50,981 nucleotides of DNA from Sedimentisphaera sp050251615 (GTDB taxonomy: Bacteria; Planctomycetota; Phycisphaerae; Sedimentisphaerales; Sedimentisphaeraceae): contig JBFWMM010000017.1 in assembly GCA_050251615.1 (NCBI GenBank), positions 1 through 50,981 of the forward strand, read 5' to 3'. A program made the position numbers and the translations under genes. Shown one piece after another: positions 15,996-24,486 of this stretch. The notes beneath the pieces were generated by a model. The model saw nothing but the letters and a program-made list of their open reading frames with translations, had not been told where the DNA came from and searched no databases. How positions within the stretch are numbered: position 1 is the first letter of the stretch; the number at the start of each line of letters is the position of its first letter.

Positions 15996-18121
15996 TGGTG
16001 CGAAATATGAGCTTAAAGAAACTTCTCCTTACTCTCTGCCTTTTGCAGGGCGCGTTGTTTGCGTATTCCGGCGGCACAGGCACCGCCGCAGACCCCTATA
16101 TCATCGCAGGCTACGATGATTTCGCCGCGCTTACAACAGACCCGCTCAACTGGGACAAGAGCTTTTCTCTAACCGCAGACATCGCCTTATACTTAGAGCT
16201 TCCGCCCATCGGAAATGCATCGACGCAGTTTACGGGCAACTTCAACGGCAATTCGCATACCGTTTCCGGCCTCAATCAGCATTCCACCACTCTGACCTGC
16301 ATGGGGCTTTTCGGGTATGTCGCGGCTGATTCCATCTTACAGAATTTGAATGTTAGCGGCTATATCGTGCGGACTGACGCTGTCAAGCTGTACGCCGGCC
16401 TTATTGCCGGACGTAGCGAGGGCTTTATCCTCGACTGCACTGCAAGCGGTACGGTAAGCGTAACCGCGGCAACGGTTTACGCAGGCGGCATCGCAGGCAG
16501 CATTGAGCGGCCGGGGGTAGTGTCGGGGTGCCGCTTTACAGGCCAGGTCTCAAGCAATAATATCTCGGGCGGCATCGCAGGCCTCAACAACAGCCTTATA
16601 GACAACTGCTTTTCTTCAGCCGTTGTAATCGCGAGAAACAACGCGGCAGGCTTCTGCTACGCCGGCGGCATCACGGGAATGAGCCCGCAGGACAGCGCCA
16701 TACAGTACTGCAAAGCAAGCGGCGTGGTTACCTCAAGCGTAACAACGGCGGGCAAAAACGCCAACGCTTATGCCGGCGGCCTCTGCGCCACAATCGGCCA
16801 ATATGCGCAGTTAGTGGACTGTTTCAGCAGCGTGAACGTAACCGCGACAGCCACAACCACCGGCTCAAGCACGGGCGCAAGCACATACTGCGGTGGCGCA
16901 GTTGGGATGAGCTATATCGGCTCGGTAATCTCGGGCTGCGCGGCGGCTTCAGATTTGAATGCGAGCGCCACGGGCGCCAGCGGTTACAGCTACGCCGGAG
17001 GCTTTATCGGCCAGAATTCGGGCTACATATACGATTCGACGGCAAACGGCAGTGTACATGCCGACGCATCCGGCTCGCCAGATATTGCTTACGCGGGCGG
17101 GTTCTGGGGCTCCTCGGCCACGGGCACCGTACAGCGCTGTTACTCCTCGGGCGCAGTGAGCGGAGATTCCGGCACGACAGGCGGTTTCGGCGGAAGGATT
17201 GTCGGCGGGTCGGCGAGCGCCTGCTTCTGGAACAAAACAACAACCGGCCTCACAACCGCCATCGCCTACAACGCCGGCGGCACATTCGACATAATCGGCC
17301 TGAGCGCCTCTGAGGCAGCTCTCGAAAGCACATTCAGCGATGCGGGCTGGGATTTTGACGGCGTCTGGATGATGACGAGCCTTCCCGCGCACCTCTGGAA
17401 CGAACATACGGTATCGTTTTTGCCCGGAGCTTACGGCAGCCTCGCAGCCGGCGAAACAGAACAGCTCGTTTACCACGGTGCGGCGGCTGATGCGCCGCAG
17501 GTCTATCCGTTTGCAGGATACACTTTCACGGGGTGGAATGTCGGCTTTGATGCTGTCCTGAGCGACCTTGTCATTACCGCGCAGTATGTCTATGATGGTA
17601 GCGATGCACAATTTGACTATGACGTGAATGCGGGCTACAACTGGTTGAGCTTTCCGGTACTTCCCGCAGATGCGAGTGTGAGAAATGTTATGGCGGATTT
17701 TGCCGACAAGCTCGTTTCCGACCTCGACAAGCTCGTTTCATCGAACGGTCAGCTCGCGCAGTACTATCAGGGGCAGTGGTACGGCACACTCACCGAAATA
17801 ATGCCAGGGGCAAAATACGTCCTTTCCTGCGAAAAAAGCGGTTCATTTTCCGTAATCGGTTTGCCTGTTGAGCAGGCGAAGGGAATCAATCTGAGCGCAG
17901 GCTACAACTGGATCGGCTCAACGCTGCCGTACAGCATATCCGTAGAAGATGTGTTCAGCTCAATTGATGTGGACGATTGGGATAAACTCATATCATCGAA
18001 CGGGAAGATTGCGCAGTATTATCAGGGGCAGTGGTACGGCACGCTCACGGAAATCGTACCCGGGGCAGGATACAGCTACCAATGCAGTACTGCGCATACG
18101 CTCTACTTCTCCGCGCAATAA
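15995..18121 (+). CDS. large secreted GLUG-repeat protein with duplicated C-terminal module
   Basis: The 708-residue protein has a signal peptide ending near ALFA-YS (residue 23). Next comes a beta-helix-like region (about 60-430) of repeats resembling the GLUG motif: YAGLIAGRSEG, YAGGIAGSIE, YAGGITGMS, YAGGFIGQNSG. An InlB/Listeria-Bacteroides-type repeat lies near 470-535 (GYTFTGWNVGF). The C-terminus holds two copies of an 89-residue module starting GYNW near 546 and 635, each with SSNG and AQYYQGQWYGTLTE. Such proteins are surface or adhesion candidates. The ATG overlaps the rpe stop as TGATG; an alternative start at 16007 gives the same signal peptide. Confidence 0.78.
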   Translation: MVRNMSLKKLLLTLCLLQGALFAYSGGTGTAADPYIIAGYDDFAALTTDPLNWDKSFSLTADIALYLELPPIGNASTQFTGNFNGNSHTVSGLNQHSTTLTCMGLFGYVAADSILQNLNVSGYIVRTDAVKLYAGLIAGRSEGFILDCTASGTVSVTAATVYAGGIAGSIERPGVVSGCRFTGQVSSNNISGGIAGLNNSLIDNCFSSAVVIARNNAAGFCYAGGITGMSPQDSAIQYCKASGVVTSSVTTAGKNANAYAGGLCATIGQYAQLVDCFSSVNVTATATTTGSSTGASTYCGGAVGMSYIGSVISGCAAASDLNASATGASGYSYAGGFIGQNSGYIYDSTANGSVHADASGSPDIAYAGGFWGSSATGTVQRCYSSGAVSGDSGTTGGFGGRIVGGSASACFWNKTTTGLTTAIAYNAGGTFDIIGLSASEAALESTFSDAGWDFDGVWMMTSLPAHLWNEHTVSFLPGAYGSLAAGETEQLVYHGAAADAPQVYPFAGYTFTGWNVGFDAVLSDLVITAQYVYDGSDAQFDYDVNAGYNWLSFPVLPADASVRNVMADFADKLVSDLDKLVSSNGQLAQYYQGQWYGTLTEIMPGAKYVLSCEKSGSFSVIGLPVEQAKGINLSAGYNWIGSTLPYSISVEDVFSSIDVDDWDKLISSNGKIAQYYQGQWYGTLTEIVPGAGYSYQCSTAHTLYFSAQ
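17631..18117 (+). repeat. two tandem C-terminal coding modules, about 264-base period
   Basis: The second unit repeats the first with high nucleotide identity around CAGTGGTACGGCAC (near 17771 and 18030). The first unit also carries a 21-base in-frame microduplication: GACAAGCTCGTTTC occurs at 17705-17718 and 17726-17739, adding seven residues absent from unit two. Confidence 0.85.
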
Positions 18122-18195
18122 CTGTACAATAAACCAAAAAACGCTATAATTACCGCAAGAACAGCAAATTTTTGAATTTGTGATTTTGAATTTTA

Positions 18196-18211
18196 CTTTC
18201 CGGCCGGAAAG
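18196..18211. promoter_or_regulatory. perfect 16-base palindrome upstream of pflB
   Basis: CTTTCCGGCCGGAAAG reads identically on both strands and lies 71 bases before the pyruvate formate-lyase start. A second hairpin, GAGCC-N6-GGCTC, is at 18248-18263, just ahead of the AGAGG ribosome site. It could be an operator or a leader hairpin. It does not match Fnr or Rex boxes. Confidence 0.45.
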
Positions 18212-18282
18212 AGGAATCCTGTCGGGAAAAAAGAGGATAGTACAACGGAGCCTTTGCCGGCTCAGCAAACGAGAGGATTATC

Positions 18283-20514
18283 ATGATAAAAGCATGGACA
18301 GGTTTTACTGGGGAAAACTGGAAAAGCGTGATTGACGTCCGCGATTTTATCCAGAACAACTACCACCCATACGAGGACGGCGCGGAGTTTCTCGCCGGCC
18401 CGACAGCACGCACAAGCGCTCTGATGGAAAAAGTGAGCGATTTACAGAAGCGCGAGCTTGAAAAAGGCGGCGTACTCGACATCGACACAGAACACGCCTC
18501 CAGCATCACAGCGTACGCCCCTGGTTATATCGACAAGGATGCGGAGCTGATTTTCGGCCTCCAGACAGACGCCCCCCTGAAGCGCGGCGTAAGCCCGTTC
18601 GGAGGCATCAAGATGGCTCAGCAGGCCTGCGAGGCCTATGGCTACCAGCTCAGCGACAAGCTTAAAGACATCTTCAACAACTACCGCACCACTCACAACG
18701 ACGGCGTGTTCCGCGTTTACACAAAGCAGATGAGAAGCGTGCGCAGGAGCGGGCTGATAACCGGCCTTCCGGATGCCTATGGGCGTGGCCGCATCATCGG
18801 CGACTACCGCCGCGTGGCGCTGTACGGTTTGAATCGGCTTATCGAAAGCAAGCTCGCCGAAAAGAACGAGCTCGGCAATGGCGATATGACCGAAGATCGC
18901 ATCCGCCTGCTCGAAGAGCTGTTCAAGCAGGTGAGCTTCCTGCAGAAGCTCGGCGAGATGGCCGCATCATACGGCTTCGACATCTCCCGCCCCGCCCGCA
19001 ATGCCCGCGAGGCGATTCAGTGGACGTATTTCGCATATCTCGGCGCAATCAAAGAGCAGAACGGCGCGGCGATGAGCCTCGGCCGTACAAGCACATTCTT
19101 CGACATATACATCATGCGTGATATCGAGAGCGGCCTGCTCACAGAAGAAACCGCGCAGGAGCTGATAGATGATTTCGTTATCAAGCTGCGTCTTGCGCGC
19201 CAGCTTCGCACGCCCGAATACAACGAGCTTTTCGCCGGCGACCCGACCTGGGTAACCGAGGCGGTCGGCGGGATGGGGCAGGACGGCCGTACGCTTGTTA
19301 CGAGAACGAGCTTCCGAATCCTGCACACCCTCTACAATTTGAACCCCTCGCCGGAGCCGAACCTCACGGTGCTGTGGTCGAGCGCTTTACCGGAGCCCTT
19401 CAAGCGGTTCTGCGCGAAGGTATCTATAGATACAGATTCCATCCAGTACGAAAACGACGATCTCATGCGGAAGGAATTCGGCGACGACTACGGCATAGCC
19501 TGCTGCGTATCGGCGATGAAGATAGGCAAACAGATGCAGTTTTTCGGTGCGCGGGCGAACCTGCCGAAGTTGATGTTGTGCGCGCTTAACGGCGGGCGCA
19601 ACGAATTCTCCGGCGAGCTTATGGCGCCCGAAGGTGAGCCGGTAAGCGGTGAACTGCTTGATTACGAAGACGTAAAAGAAAAGCTGCTGGGGTATATGGA
19701 GTGGCTCTGCGGGCTTTACGTCAATACGATGAACGTGATTCACTTTATGCACGATAAATACGCCTATGAAAAGCTCCAGATGGGTCTGCACGATACGAAC
19801 GTCGAGCGGTTCATGGCGTTCGGTTTGGCAGGGCTGAGCGTTGTGGCGGATTCGCTCAGCGCGATAAAGTACGCGAAGGTGCGGCCGGTGCGCGATGAAA
19901 ATGGGCTTATACGCGAGTTTGAGATTGAGGGCGATTTCCCGAAATTCGGCAATGATGACGACCGCGTTGACACCATCGCCAACGAGATGGTTGAGAAGTT
20001 TTACGCGATGCTCAAAACGCACAAGACCTATCGCAATGCGCGGCATACCCTCTCCCTGCTCACGATAACCTCAAACGTGGTTTACGGCAAGAAGACCGGC
20101 TCCACGCCCGACGGGCGCAAGAGCGGCGAACCGTTTGCCCCTGGCGCCAACCCCATGCACAACCGTGATATTCAGGGCGCGCTGGCCTCGCTCAACTCGG
20201 TCGCCAAGCTGCCCTATGAGGCCTGCCTCGATGGCATCAGCTGCACGTTCAGCGTAACGCCGCAGGGCCTCGGCCACAGCGAAGAGGATAAAATCGGTAA
20301 CCTCGTCAGCATTCTTAACGGCTACTTCAAGCAGAGCGGCCATCATATCAACGTGAACGTGCTCAACCGTGAGCGCCTCAAAGACGCGATGGAAAACCCT
20401 GGCAAGTATCCGACGCTCACAATCCGTGTTTCCGGCTATGCGGTGAATTTCAACCGCCTTTCAAGGGCCCAGCAGGAAGAGGTGGTCAGCCGTACCTTCC
20501 ACAACGAAATGTAG
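18283..20514 (+). CDS. pflB: pyruvate formate-lyase (glycyl radical enzyme)
   Basis: The 743-residue enzyme cleaves pyruvate with CoA to acetyl-CoA and formate under anaerobic conditions. The catalytic Cys pair is in GIACCVSAMKIGKQMQFFGAR (near 405-425). The C-terminal glycyl-radical loop RVSGYAVNFNRLSRAQQEEV carries the radical Gly about 20 residues before the end. The N-terminus, AWTGFTGENWKSVIDVRDFI, is that of true PFL rather than glycerol or choline lyase relatives. No activating radical-SAM enzyme lies in the window. A strong terminator follows. It supports a fermentative, anaerobic lifestyle. Confidence 0.96.
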   Translation: MIKAWTGFTGENWKSVIDVRDFIQNNYHPYEDGAEFLAGPTARTSALMEKVSDLQKRELEKGGVLDIDTEHASSITAYAPGYIDKDAELIFGLQTDAPLKRGVSPFGGIKMAQQACEAYGYQLSDKLKDIFNNYRTTHNDGVFRVYTKQMRSVRRSGLITGLPDAYGRGRIIGDYRRVALYGLNRLIESKLAEKNELGNGDMTEDRIRLLEELFKQVSFLQKLGEMAASYGFDISRPARNAREAIQWTYFAYLGAIKEQNGAAMSLGRTSTFFDIYIMRDIESGLLTEETAQELIDDFVIKLRLARQLRTPEYNELFAGDPTWVTEAVGGMGQDGRTLVTRTSFRILHTLYNLNPSPEPNLTVLWSSALPEPFKRFCAKVSIDTDSIQYENDDLMRKEFGDDYGIACCVSAMKIGKQMQFFGARANLPKLMLCALNGGRNEFSGELMAPEGEPVSGELLDYEDVKEKLLGYMEWLCGLYVNTMNVIHFMHDKYAYEKLQMGLHDTNVERFMAFGLAGLSVVADSLSAIKYAKVRPVRDENGLIREFEIEGDFPKFGNDDDRVDTIANEMVEKFYAMLKTHKTYRNARHTLSLLTITSNVVYGKKTGSTPDGRKSGEPFAPGANPMHNRDIQGALASLNSVAKLPYEACLDGISCTFSVTPQGLGHSEEDKIGNLVSILNGYFKQSGHHINVNVLNRERLKDAMENPGKYPTLTIRVSGYAVNFNRLSRAQQEEVVSRTFHNEM

Positions 20515-20521
20515 CATTGGC

Positions 20522-20550
20522 GGGCGCGGTCTTTCGCGCCCTGCTTTTTT
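20522..20550 (+). terminator. rho-independent terminator after pflB
   Basis: GGGCGCG at 20522-20528 pairs perfectly with CGCGCCC at 20535-20541 across a six-base loop, then TGC and six T. Confidence 0.88.
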
Positions 20551-20596
20551 GATGGAGCTTGCGTTGCACCAGCGAAGCGCGGTTCGCGTAACGATT

Positions 20597-20914
20597 CTAT
20601 ATCTGCGCGATGTTTATCGCGGTTACATCTTCCGAGAGCGGCATTGACGAATCGCACAGGCATATCACCACGCCCCCGCCGACAGGCATCTTGAGCTTTT
20701 TCAGCATAGAGAAATGGCGCATATCGTCCTTGCGGGGCGAGGCGGTCTTCCTGATCTCCGCAGGATATACCTTGCCGTCCTGAACGATGAGCAGATCAAT
20801 CTCTTTCTGGTCGGTGTCGCGGTAATAGTAAATTGGAGCCGCTTTGCCGTTGTGCACTAAGTACGGCTCAAGAAGAAACATTTGCAATATGCCCACTCTG
20901 AGCGCGGTTTTCAA
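20597..20914 (-). pseudogene. remnant of a DUF4143-type AAA ATPase (C-terminal fragment)
   Basis: The 105-residue fragment matches the C-terminal DUF4143 nuclease-like region of large AAA ATPases: YYYRDTDQKEIDLLIVQDG and VYPAEIRKTASPRKDDMRHF, with a VICLCDS ending. Full-length members have about 380-420 residues. The P-loop domain and the start of DUF4143 are absent, and the sequence just upstream runs into the 19-base inverted repeat and AT-richer DNA. It is best read as a decayed gene; an independent small protein is unlikely. Confidence 0.75.
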
Positions 20915-20918
20915 GCAT

Positions 20919-20961
20919 AAGTTCGTTCAATATGCAATCAGGTTGCATATTGAACGAACTT
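20919..20961. repeat. perfect 19-bp inverted repeat with 5-base loop
   Basis: AAGTTCGTTCAATATGCAA (20919-20937) and its exact reverse complement (20943-20961) flank TCAGG. The repeat abuts the truncated end of the DUF4143 remnant and has no T tract. The remaining 20962-21201 is AT-richer than the neighbours and shows no gene. Confidence 0.92.
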
Positions 20962-21201
20962 TACGAAGCGGACAGCTTTGCTGAATTGAAATTATCTGCA
21001 TCTCCGCGACCGCTCCGGTTAATGAAAAAGTTGGCGCGTTTGCATAATGCAACGCGAGACATTATATTTCGGTTGTTTATATGCTTGCCTGAATCAAAGC
21101 AACACATAAAAAAGACAGAATGGCTGATAGCAGTACAGATACTTTTCGCAAAATACGCATAAAGCTTGCATATTGCGGCGCAGTCTTGAAAATTACGGCA
21201 G

Positions 21202-22284
21202 ATGAAACGAGAAGTATATATATCTCTCGGGAGCAATCTCGGCGAACGCGAAGGCAACATCCGCAAGGCGGCGCTGTTGCTTGGCAAGCTGTGCGGAGGA
21301 AAGATGCGCCTGAGCTCTGTCATTGAGACAAATGCGCTGTCGAACCCGTCGCACCCGCCGTATCTCAACGCCGCGGCCGCCATAACGACCTCAATGCCGC
21401 CGGAAGCTCTGCTTGCCTGCGCGCAGGAGATTGAGCATCGCCTCGGACGCGAGCGCAATGAGCGCTGGGGCCCGCGCACAATTGATATAGACATCATCTT
21501 TTACGGCAACGCCATATTAGACAACCCCACGCTCACAATTCCACACCCGCAGGCGCATCTGCGCGCGTTCGTGATGGAGCCACTACGGGAGCTTGCGCCG
21601 GATTTCATTCATCCGCAGCTTGGGCTTTCTGTTAGCGAAATGGCGACGGCGCTGCGAGGGATGAGCTTCTACCACAGCGAACGGGCGCCAAAAATCGTGC
21701 ATATTGCCGGCAACATCGCCTCAGGCAAAACAACCCTCGCCAAACAGCTCAGCGCTGCGCTCGGCACGGAGCTTGTGCTTGAAGACAAGCAGCGCAATCC
21801 CTTTCTCGCAAGCGCCGTGAGAGGACGGGCAGACCTCAACCTCAACAGTGAACTTTACTTTCTCGACGACTTCCGCCGCAAGCTCGACCCGCACTCACTG
21901 CGCCCGAGCTCGATCTACATCACAGACTATTTCCCCGAACAGATGCTCGTTTTTGCTCAACACAGCCTGCCGCTCAGCGAAAGGCTCATCCATTCCGAGC
22001 AGTATGAGCGGGTGCTTTTTTCGCAACACCGTCCCGCCCTGCTGATCTATCTGCGGTGCCCCGATGAGATATGCGAGCGACGTATGCGCGAGCGTACAAA
22101 TGCGGAAAATCGCCGCCCAGCGAGCGAGCTGCTTGAGCTTGCCGCCGAATACGATACAATTACCTCCCGATGGCGAAAAACTCCCGTGCTCACGTTCGAT
22201 TGCGGATTATGCGATTTCAGAAGCGCTGCGGAGATTGACAAAATAGCAATAATAACCGCCGCATACCTGCGCTCGGCGCAGTAG
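21202..22284 (+). CDS. folK: HPPK (FolK) fused to a deoxynucleoside kinase
   Basis: The 360-residue protein joins two kinases. Residues 1-155 are 6-hydroxymethyl-dihydropterin pyrophosphokinase: YISLGSNLGEREGNI, a GRERNERWGPRTIDIDIIFYG active-site core and IPHPQAHLRAFVMEPL. After a short linker, residues 166-360 are a deoxynucleoside kinase: P-loop GNIASGKTT (about 170-178), EDKQRNPFL, ITDYFPEQMLVFA and the LID-like RRMRERTNAENR. It links folate synthesis to deoxynucleoside salvage in one chain. Similar fusions are, as I recall, known in Bacteroidetes. It lies 25 bases before panC. Confidence 0.92.
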   Translation: MKREVYISLGSNLGEREGNIRKAALLLGKLCGGKMRLSSVIETNALSNPSHPPYLNAAAAITTSMPPEALLACAQEIEHRLGRERNERWGPRTIDIDIIFYGNAILDNPTLTIPHPQAHLRAFVMEPLRELAPDFIHPQLGLSVSEMATALRGMSFYHSERAPKIVHIAGNIASGKTTLAKQLSAALGTELVLEDKQRNPFLASAVRGRADLNLNSELYFLDDFRRKLDPHSLRPSSIYITDYFPEQMLVFAQHSLPLSERLIHSEQYERVLFSQHRPALLIYLRCPDEICERRMRERTNAENRRPASELLELAAEYDTITSRWRKTPVLTFDCGLCDFRSAAEIDKIAIITAAYLRSAQ

Positions 22285-22309
22285 CGGGGAAAATCAAGGA
22301 CAGCAAACG

Positions 22310-23167
22310 ATGAAGACCGTTACCACTGTAAATGAAGTACGCGAGCTTGTGAGCAAGGCAAGAAGCGAGGGCAAGAGCATCGGACTCGTGCCGACGATGG
22401 GCGCTCTGCACCGTGGGCATTGCTCGCTTGTGGAGAAGGCCGTGAGTGAGTGCGGGTATGTGGTAGTGAGTATATTTGTCAACCCGACTCAATTCGGCCC
22501 GAACGAAGACCTCGACGCATACCCGCGCACTCTCGAAGCCGACGGCGAGCTTTGCCGCAAGGCAGGCGCCGCGCTGATATTCGCGCCGAGCGCAAGCGAA
22601 ATGTACCCTGAGCGCCTCACAACCTGGGTGGTCGTGGAAGGCCCGCTGACAGAAACACTCTGCGGCGCAAGCAGGCCCGGGCATTTCCGCGGCGTAACGA
22701 CAATCTGCGCGAAGCTGTTTAATATCGTCCGCCCTGACCGCGCTTATTTCGGCCGCAAAGACGCGCAGCAGCTCGCAGTCATCAGGACGATGGTACGCAA
22801 TCTGAATATGCCGCTTGAAATTGTGCCCTGTGAGACTGTGCGCGAGGAAAGCGGGCTCGCCATGAGCAGCCGCAACGAATACCTCTCGCCGGAGCAGCGA
22901 AGCGAGGCGATTGTGCTGAATAAAGCACTGAAAGCCTGCAAGGCCGCCTTTGACAGCGGCGAAAAAAATACCGGTACCCTCAAAACGCTTATGCGCGAAA
23001 TTCTCGGCGGTTGCTCGGAGGGGATAATAGACTATGCGGAAATCGTGGACGCGCTCACGTTCGAGCGCATCGACACAATAGAGCGCCCTGCACTGGCCGC
23101 GCTCGCCGTGAGGATAGGCCCGGCGCGGCTCATAGACAACATCACGCTGAGAAACGACACTCCATAG
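22310..23167 (+). CDS. panC: pantothenate synthetase (pantoate-beta-alanine ligase)
   Basis: The 285-residue enzyme makes pantothenate from pantoate and beta-alanine with ATP. Motifs in order are VPTMGALHRGHCSLV (about 25-39, HIGH-like), SIFVNPTQFGPNEDLDAYPRTLEAD, FGRKDAQQLAVIRTMVRNLN (KD-x-QQ) and GLAMSSRNEYLS (KMSKS-like). Length matches the family (280-285). folK next to panC is a familiar bacterial association of pteridine and pantothenate biosynthesis. panB and panD are not in the window. Confidence 0.97.
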   Translation: MKTVTTVNEVRELVSKARSEGKSIGLVPTMGALHRGHCSLVEKAVSECGYVVVSIFVNPTQFGPNEDLDAYPRTLEADGELCRKAGAALIFAPSASEMYPERLTTWVVVEGPLTETLCGASRPGHFRGVTTICAKLFNIVRPDRAYFGRKDAQQLAVIRTMVRNLNMPLEIVPCETVREESGLAMSSRNEYLSPEQRSEAIVLNKALKACKAAFDSGEKNTGTLKTLMREILGGCSEGIIDYAEIVDALTFERIDTIERPALAALAVRIGPARLIDNITLRNDTP

Positions 23168-23211
23168 GAGATTGCGGCAATTTAGGCGTGGCTCCGTTTT
23201 ATCAATCCGTA

Positions 23212-23237
23212 ATGAGGAACCCGCGAACGTTCCTCAT
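23212..23237 (+). terminator. hairpin after panC, possible terminator
   Basis: ATGAGGAAC (23212-23220) pairs exactly with GTTCCTCAT (23229-23237) over an eight-base loop. No T tract follows. Beside it, CATCGCGCCCTTGTTGC (23235-23251) is shared with 13400-13416, so this may be part of the dispersed repeat family and not a classical terminator. Confidence 0.45.
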
Positions 23238-23334
23238 CGCGCCCTTGTTGCAGGGCTCGGATTATCATCCCAAGCGCAATATGGGAGGGTGTTTGCCATG
23301 GCGAAAATCAGATTTGTGCATATAATGAGCTGTC

Positions 23335-24486
23335 ATGAAGATACTCGCAGATAAACATATACCGCACATTGCCGAGGCAATCGCCGGACTCGGCGAGGCC
23401 GTGATAAAGCACGGTAGCGAAATGACGGCGCAGGATTTCAAAGACATCGACGCGTATCTGGGCCGCAGCGTGCGCAAGATAGGCGTAGCAGAGCTTGAGG
23501 GAAGCAGTTTGCAGTATGTTTCGACTGCGTCTGCGGGCTTTGAGCATGTCGATACTGCGTACCTTGCAAGCCGCGGGATTGAATTTGTCTCGGCGGCAGG
23601 CTGCAACGCAACGAGCGTGGCCGATTACGTGCTTGCGGCGCTTCTGGAACTTGCCTGTGAGCGTGGATTCTCCCTGAGCGGAAAATCCATAGGGGTCGTG
23701 GGCGTGGGAAATGTGGGAAAACGCGTGGCACTGCGCTGTGAGGCGCTTGGAATGAAAGTCGTGCGGAACGACCCGCCTCTTGAACGCGAAACGGGTAACA
23801 AAATCTACCGCCCCATTGAGGAGGTGCAGCAGTGCGACATTATCACTTTCCACACCCCACTGATAAAGAGCGGGCCCTATAAGACGCTCGGCCTCTTTGA
23901 TTCCACTTTCGCGGCGAAGATGAAGCAGGGGACGATTCTCATAAACGCCTCGCGCGGCGCGGTTACCGATACAAATGCCGTGCTTGATTCGATAGCGAGC
24001 GGAAAGATAAGCGATGCCGTAATTGATGTCTGGGAAGGCGAGCCGAGCATCAGCTTTGAGCTGCTTGGCGCCGCATACATTGCCACGCCTCACATCGCCG
24101 GCCATGCGCTCGACAGCAAGGTGCGCGCGATGAGGATGGTGGTTGACGGGCTTTGCCGGCACTTCGGCATCGAGAAGCGCATTAACGAATCAGACTACCT
24201 CCCCGCGCCGGAGCTACCTGAGCTGACGATTAAAACATCGGGAGAAAGCCTCGAACAAACGTTGCTCGGAGCGGTGCGCAGGGTTTACGACATACGCCGC
24301 GATGATGCGGCTCTGCGCGAGTGTATGGCGATGGACAAAGCCCGTGCCGCGACACACTTTGATATGCTCCGCAAAAACTACCCCGTGCGCAGGGAGCTTC
24401 GCAACACACAGATTACCTGCGGGGCGGAGCTTTCAGGCCCTTTTGATGCCGTTTTCGGGCATATTGAAAGCAGGCATTTCGGCTGA
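23335..24486 (+). CDS. pdxB: erythronate-4-phosphate dehydrogenase
   Basis: The 383-residue protein is a D-2-hydroxyacid dehydrogenase of the PdxB type, second enzyme of the DXP-dependent pyridoxal phosphate route. It has the PdxB-like N-terminus MKILADKHIPHI, SAGFEHVDTAYL, the NAD fold GKSIGVVGVGNVGKRVA (about 115-131), ASRGAVTD and the catalytic HIAGHA. A C-terminal extension of about 100 residues is the PdxB dimerisation region. Length fits (E. coli about 378). The stop overlaps the PBP2 start as TGATG. The ribosome site is weak. Function is firm by family. Confidence 0.9.
   Translation: MKILADKHIPHIAEAIAGLGEAVIKHGSEMTAQDFKDIDAYLGRSVRKIGVAELEGSSLQYVSTASAGFEHVDTAYLASRGIEFVSAAGCNATSVADYVLAALLELACERGFSLSGKSIGVVGVGNVGKRVALRCEALGMKVVRNDPPLERETGNKIYRPIEEVQQCDIITFHTPLIKSGPYKTLGLFDSTFAAKMKQGTILINASRGAVTDTNAVLDSIASGKISDAVIDVWEGEPSISFELLGAAYIATPHIAGHALDSKVRAMRMVVDGLCRHFGIEKRINESDYLPAPELPELTIKTSGESLEQTLLGAVRRVYDIRRDDAALRECMAMDKARAATHFDMLRKNYPVRRELRNTQITCGAELSGPFDAVFGHIESRHFG

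Noticed and set aside
18122..18282. Fnr or Rex binding site before pflB
   Set aside because: The palindrome is GC-rich in the centre and does not match TTGAT-N4-ATCAA or TTGTGA-N6-TCACAA.
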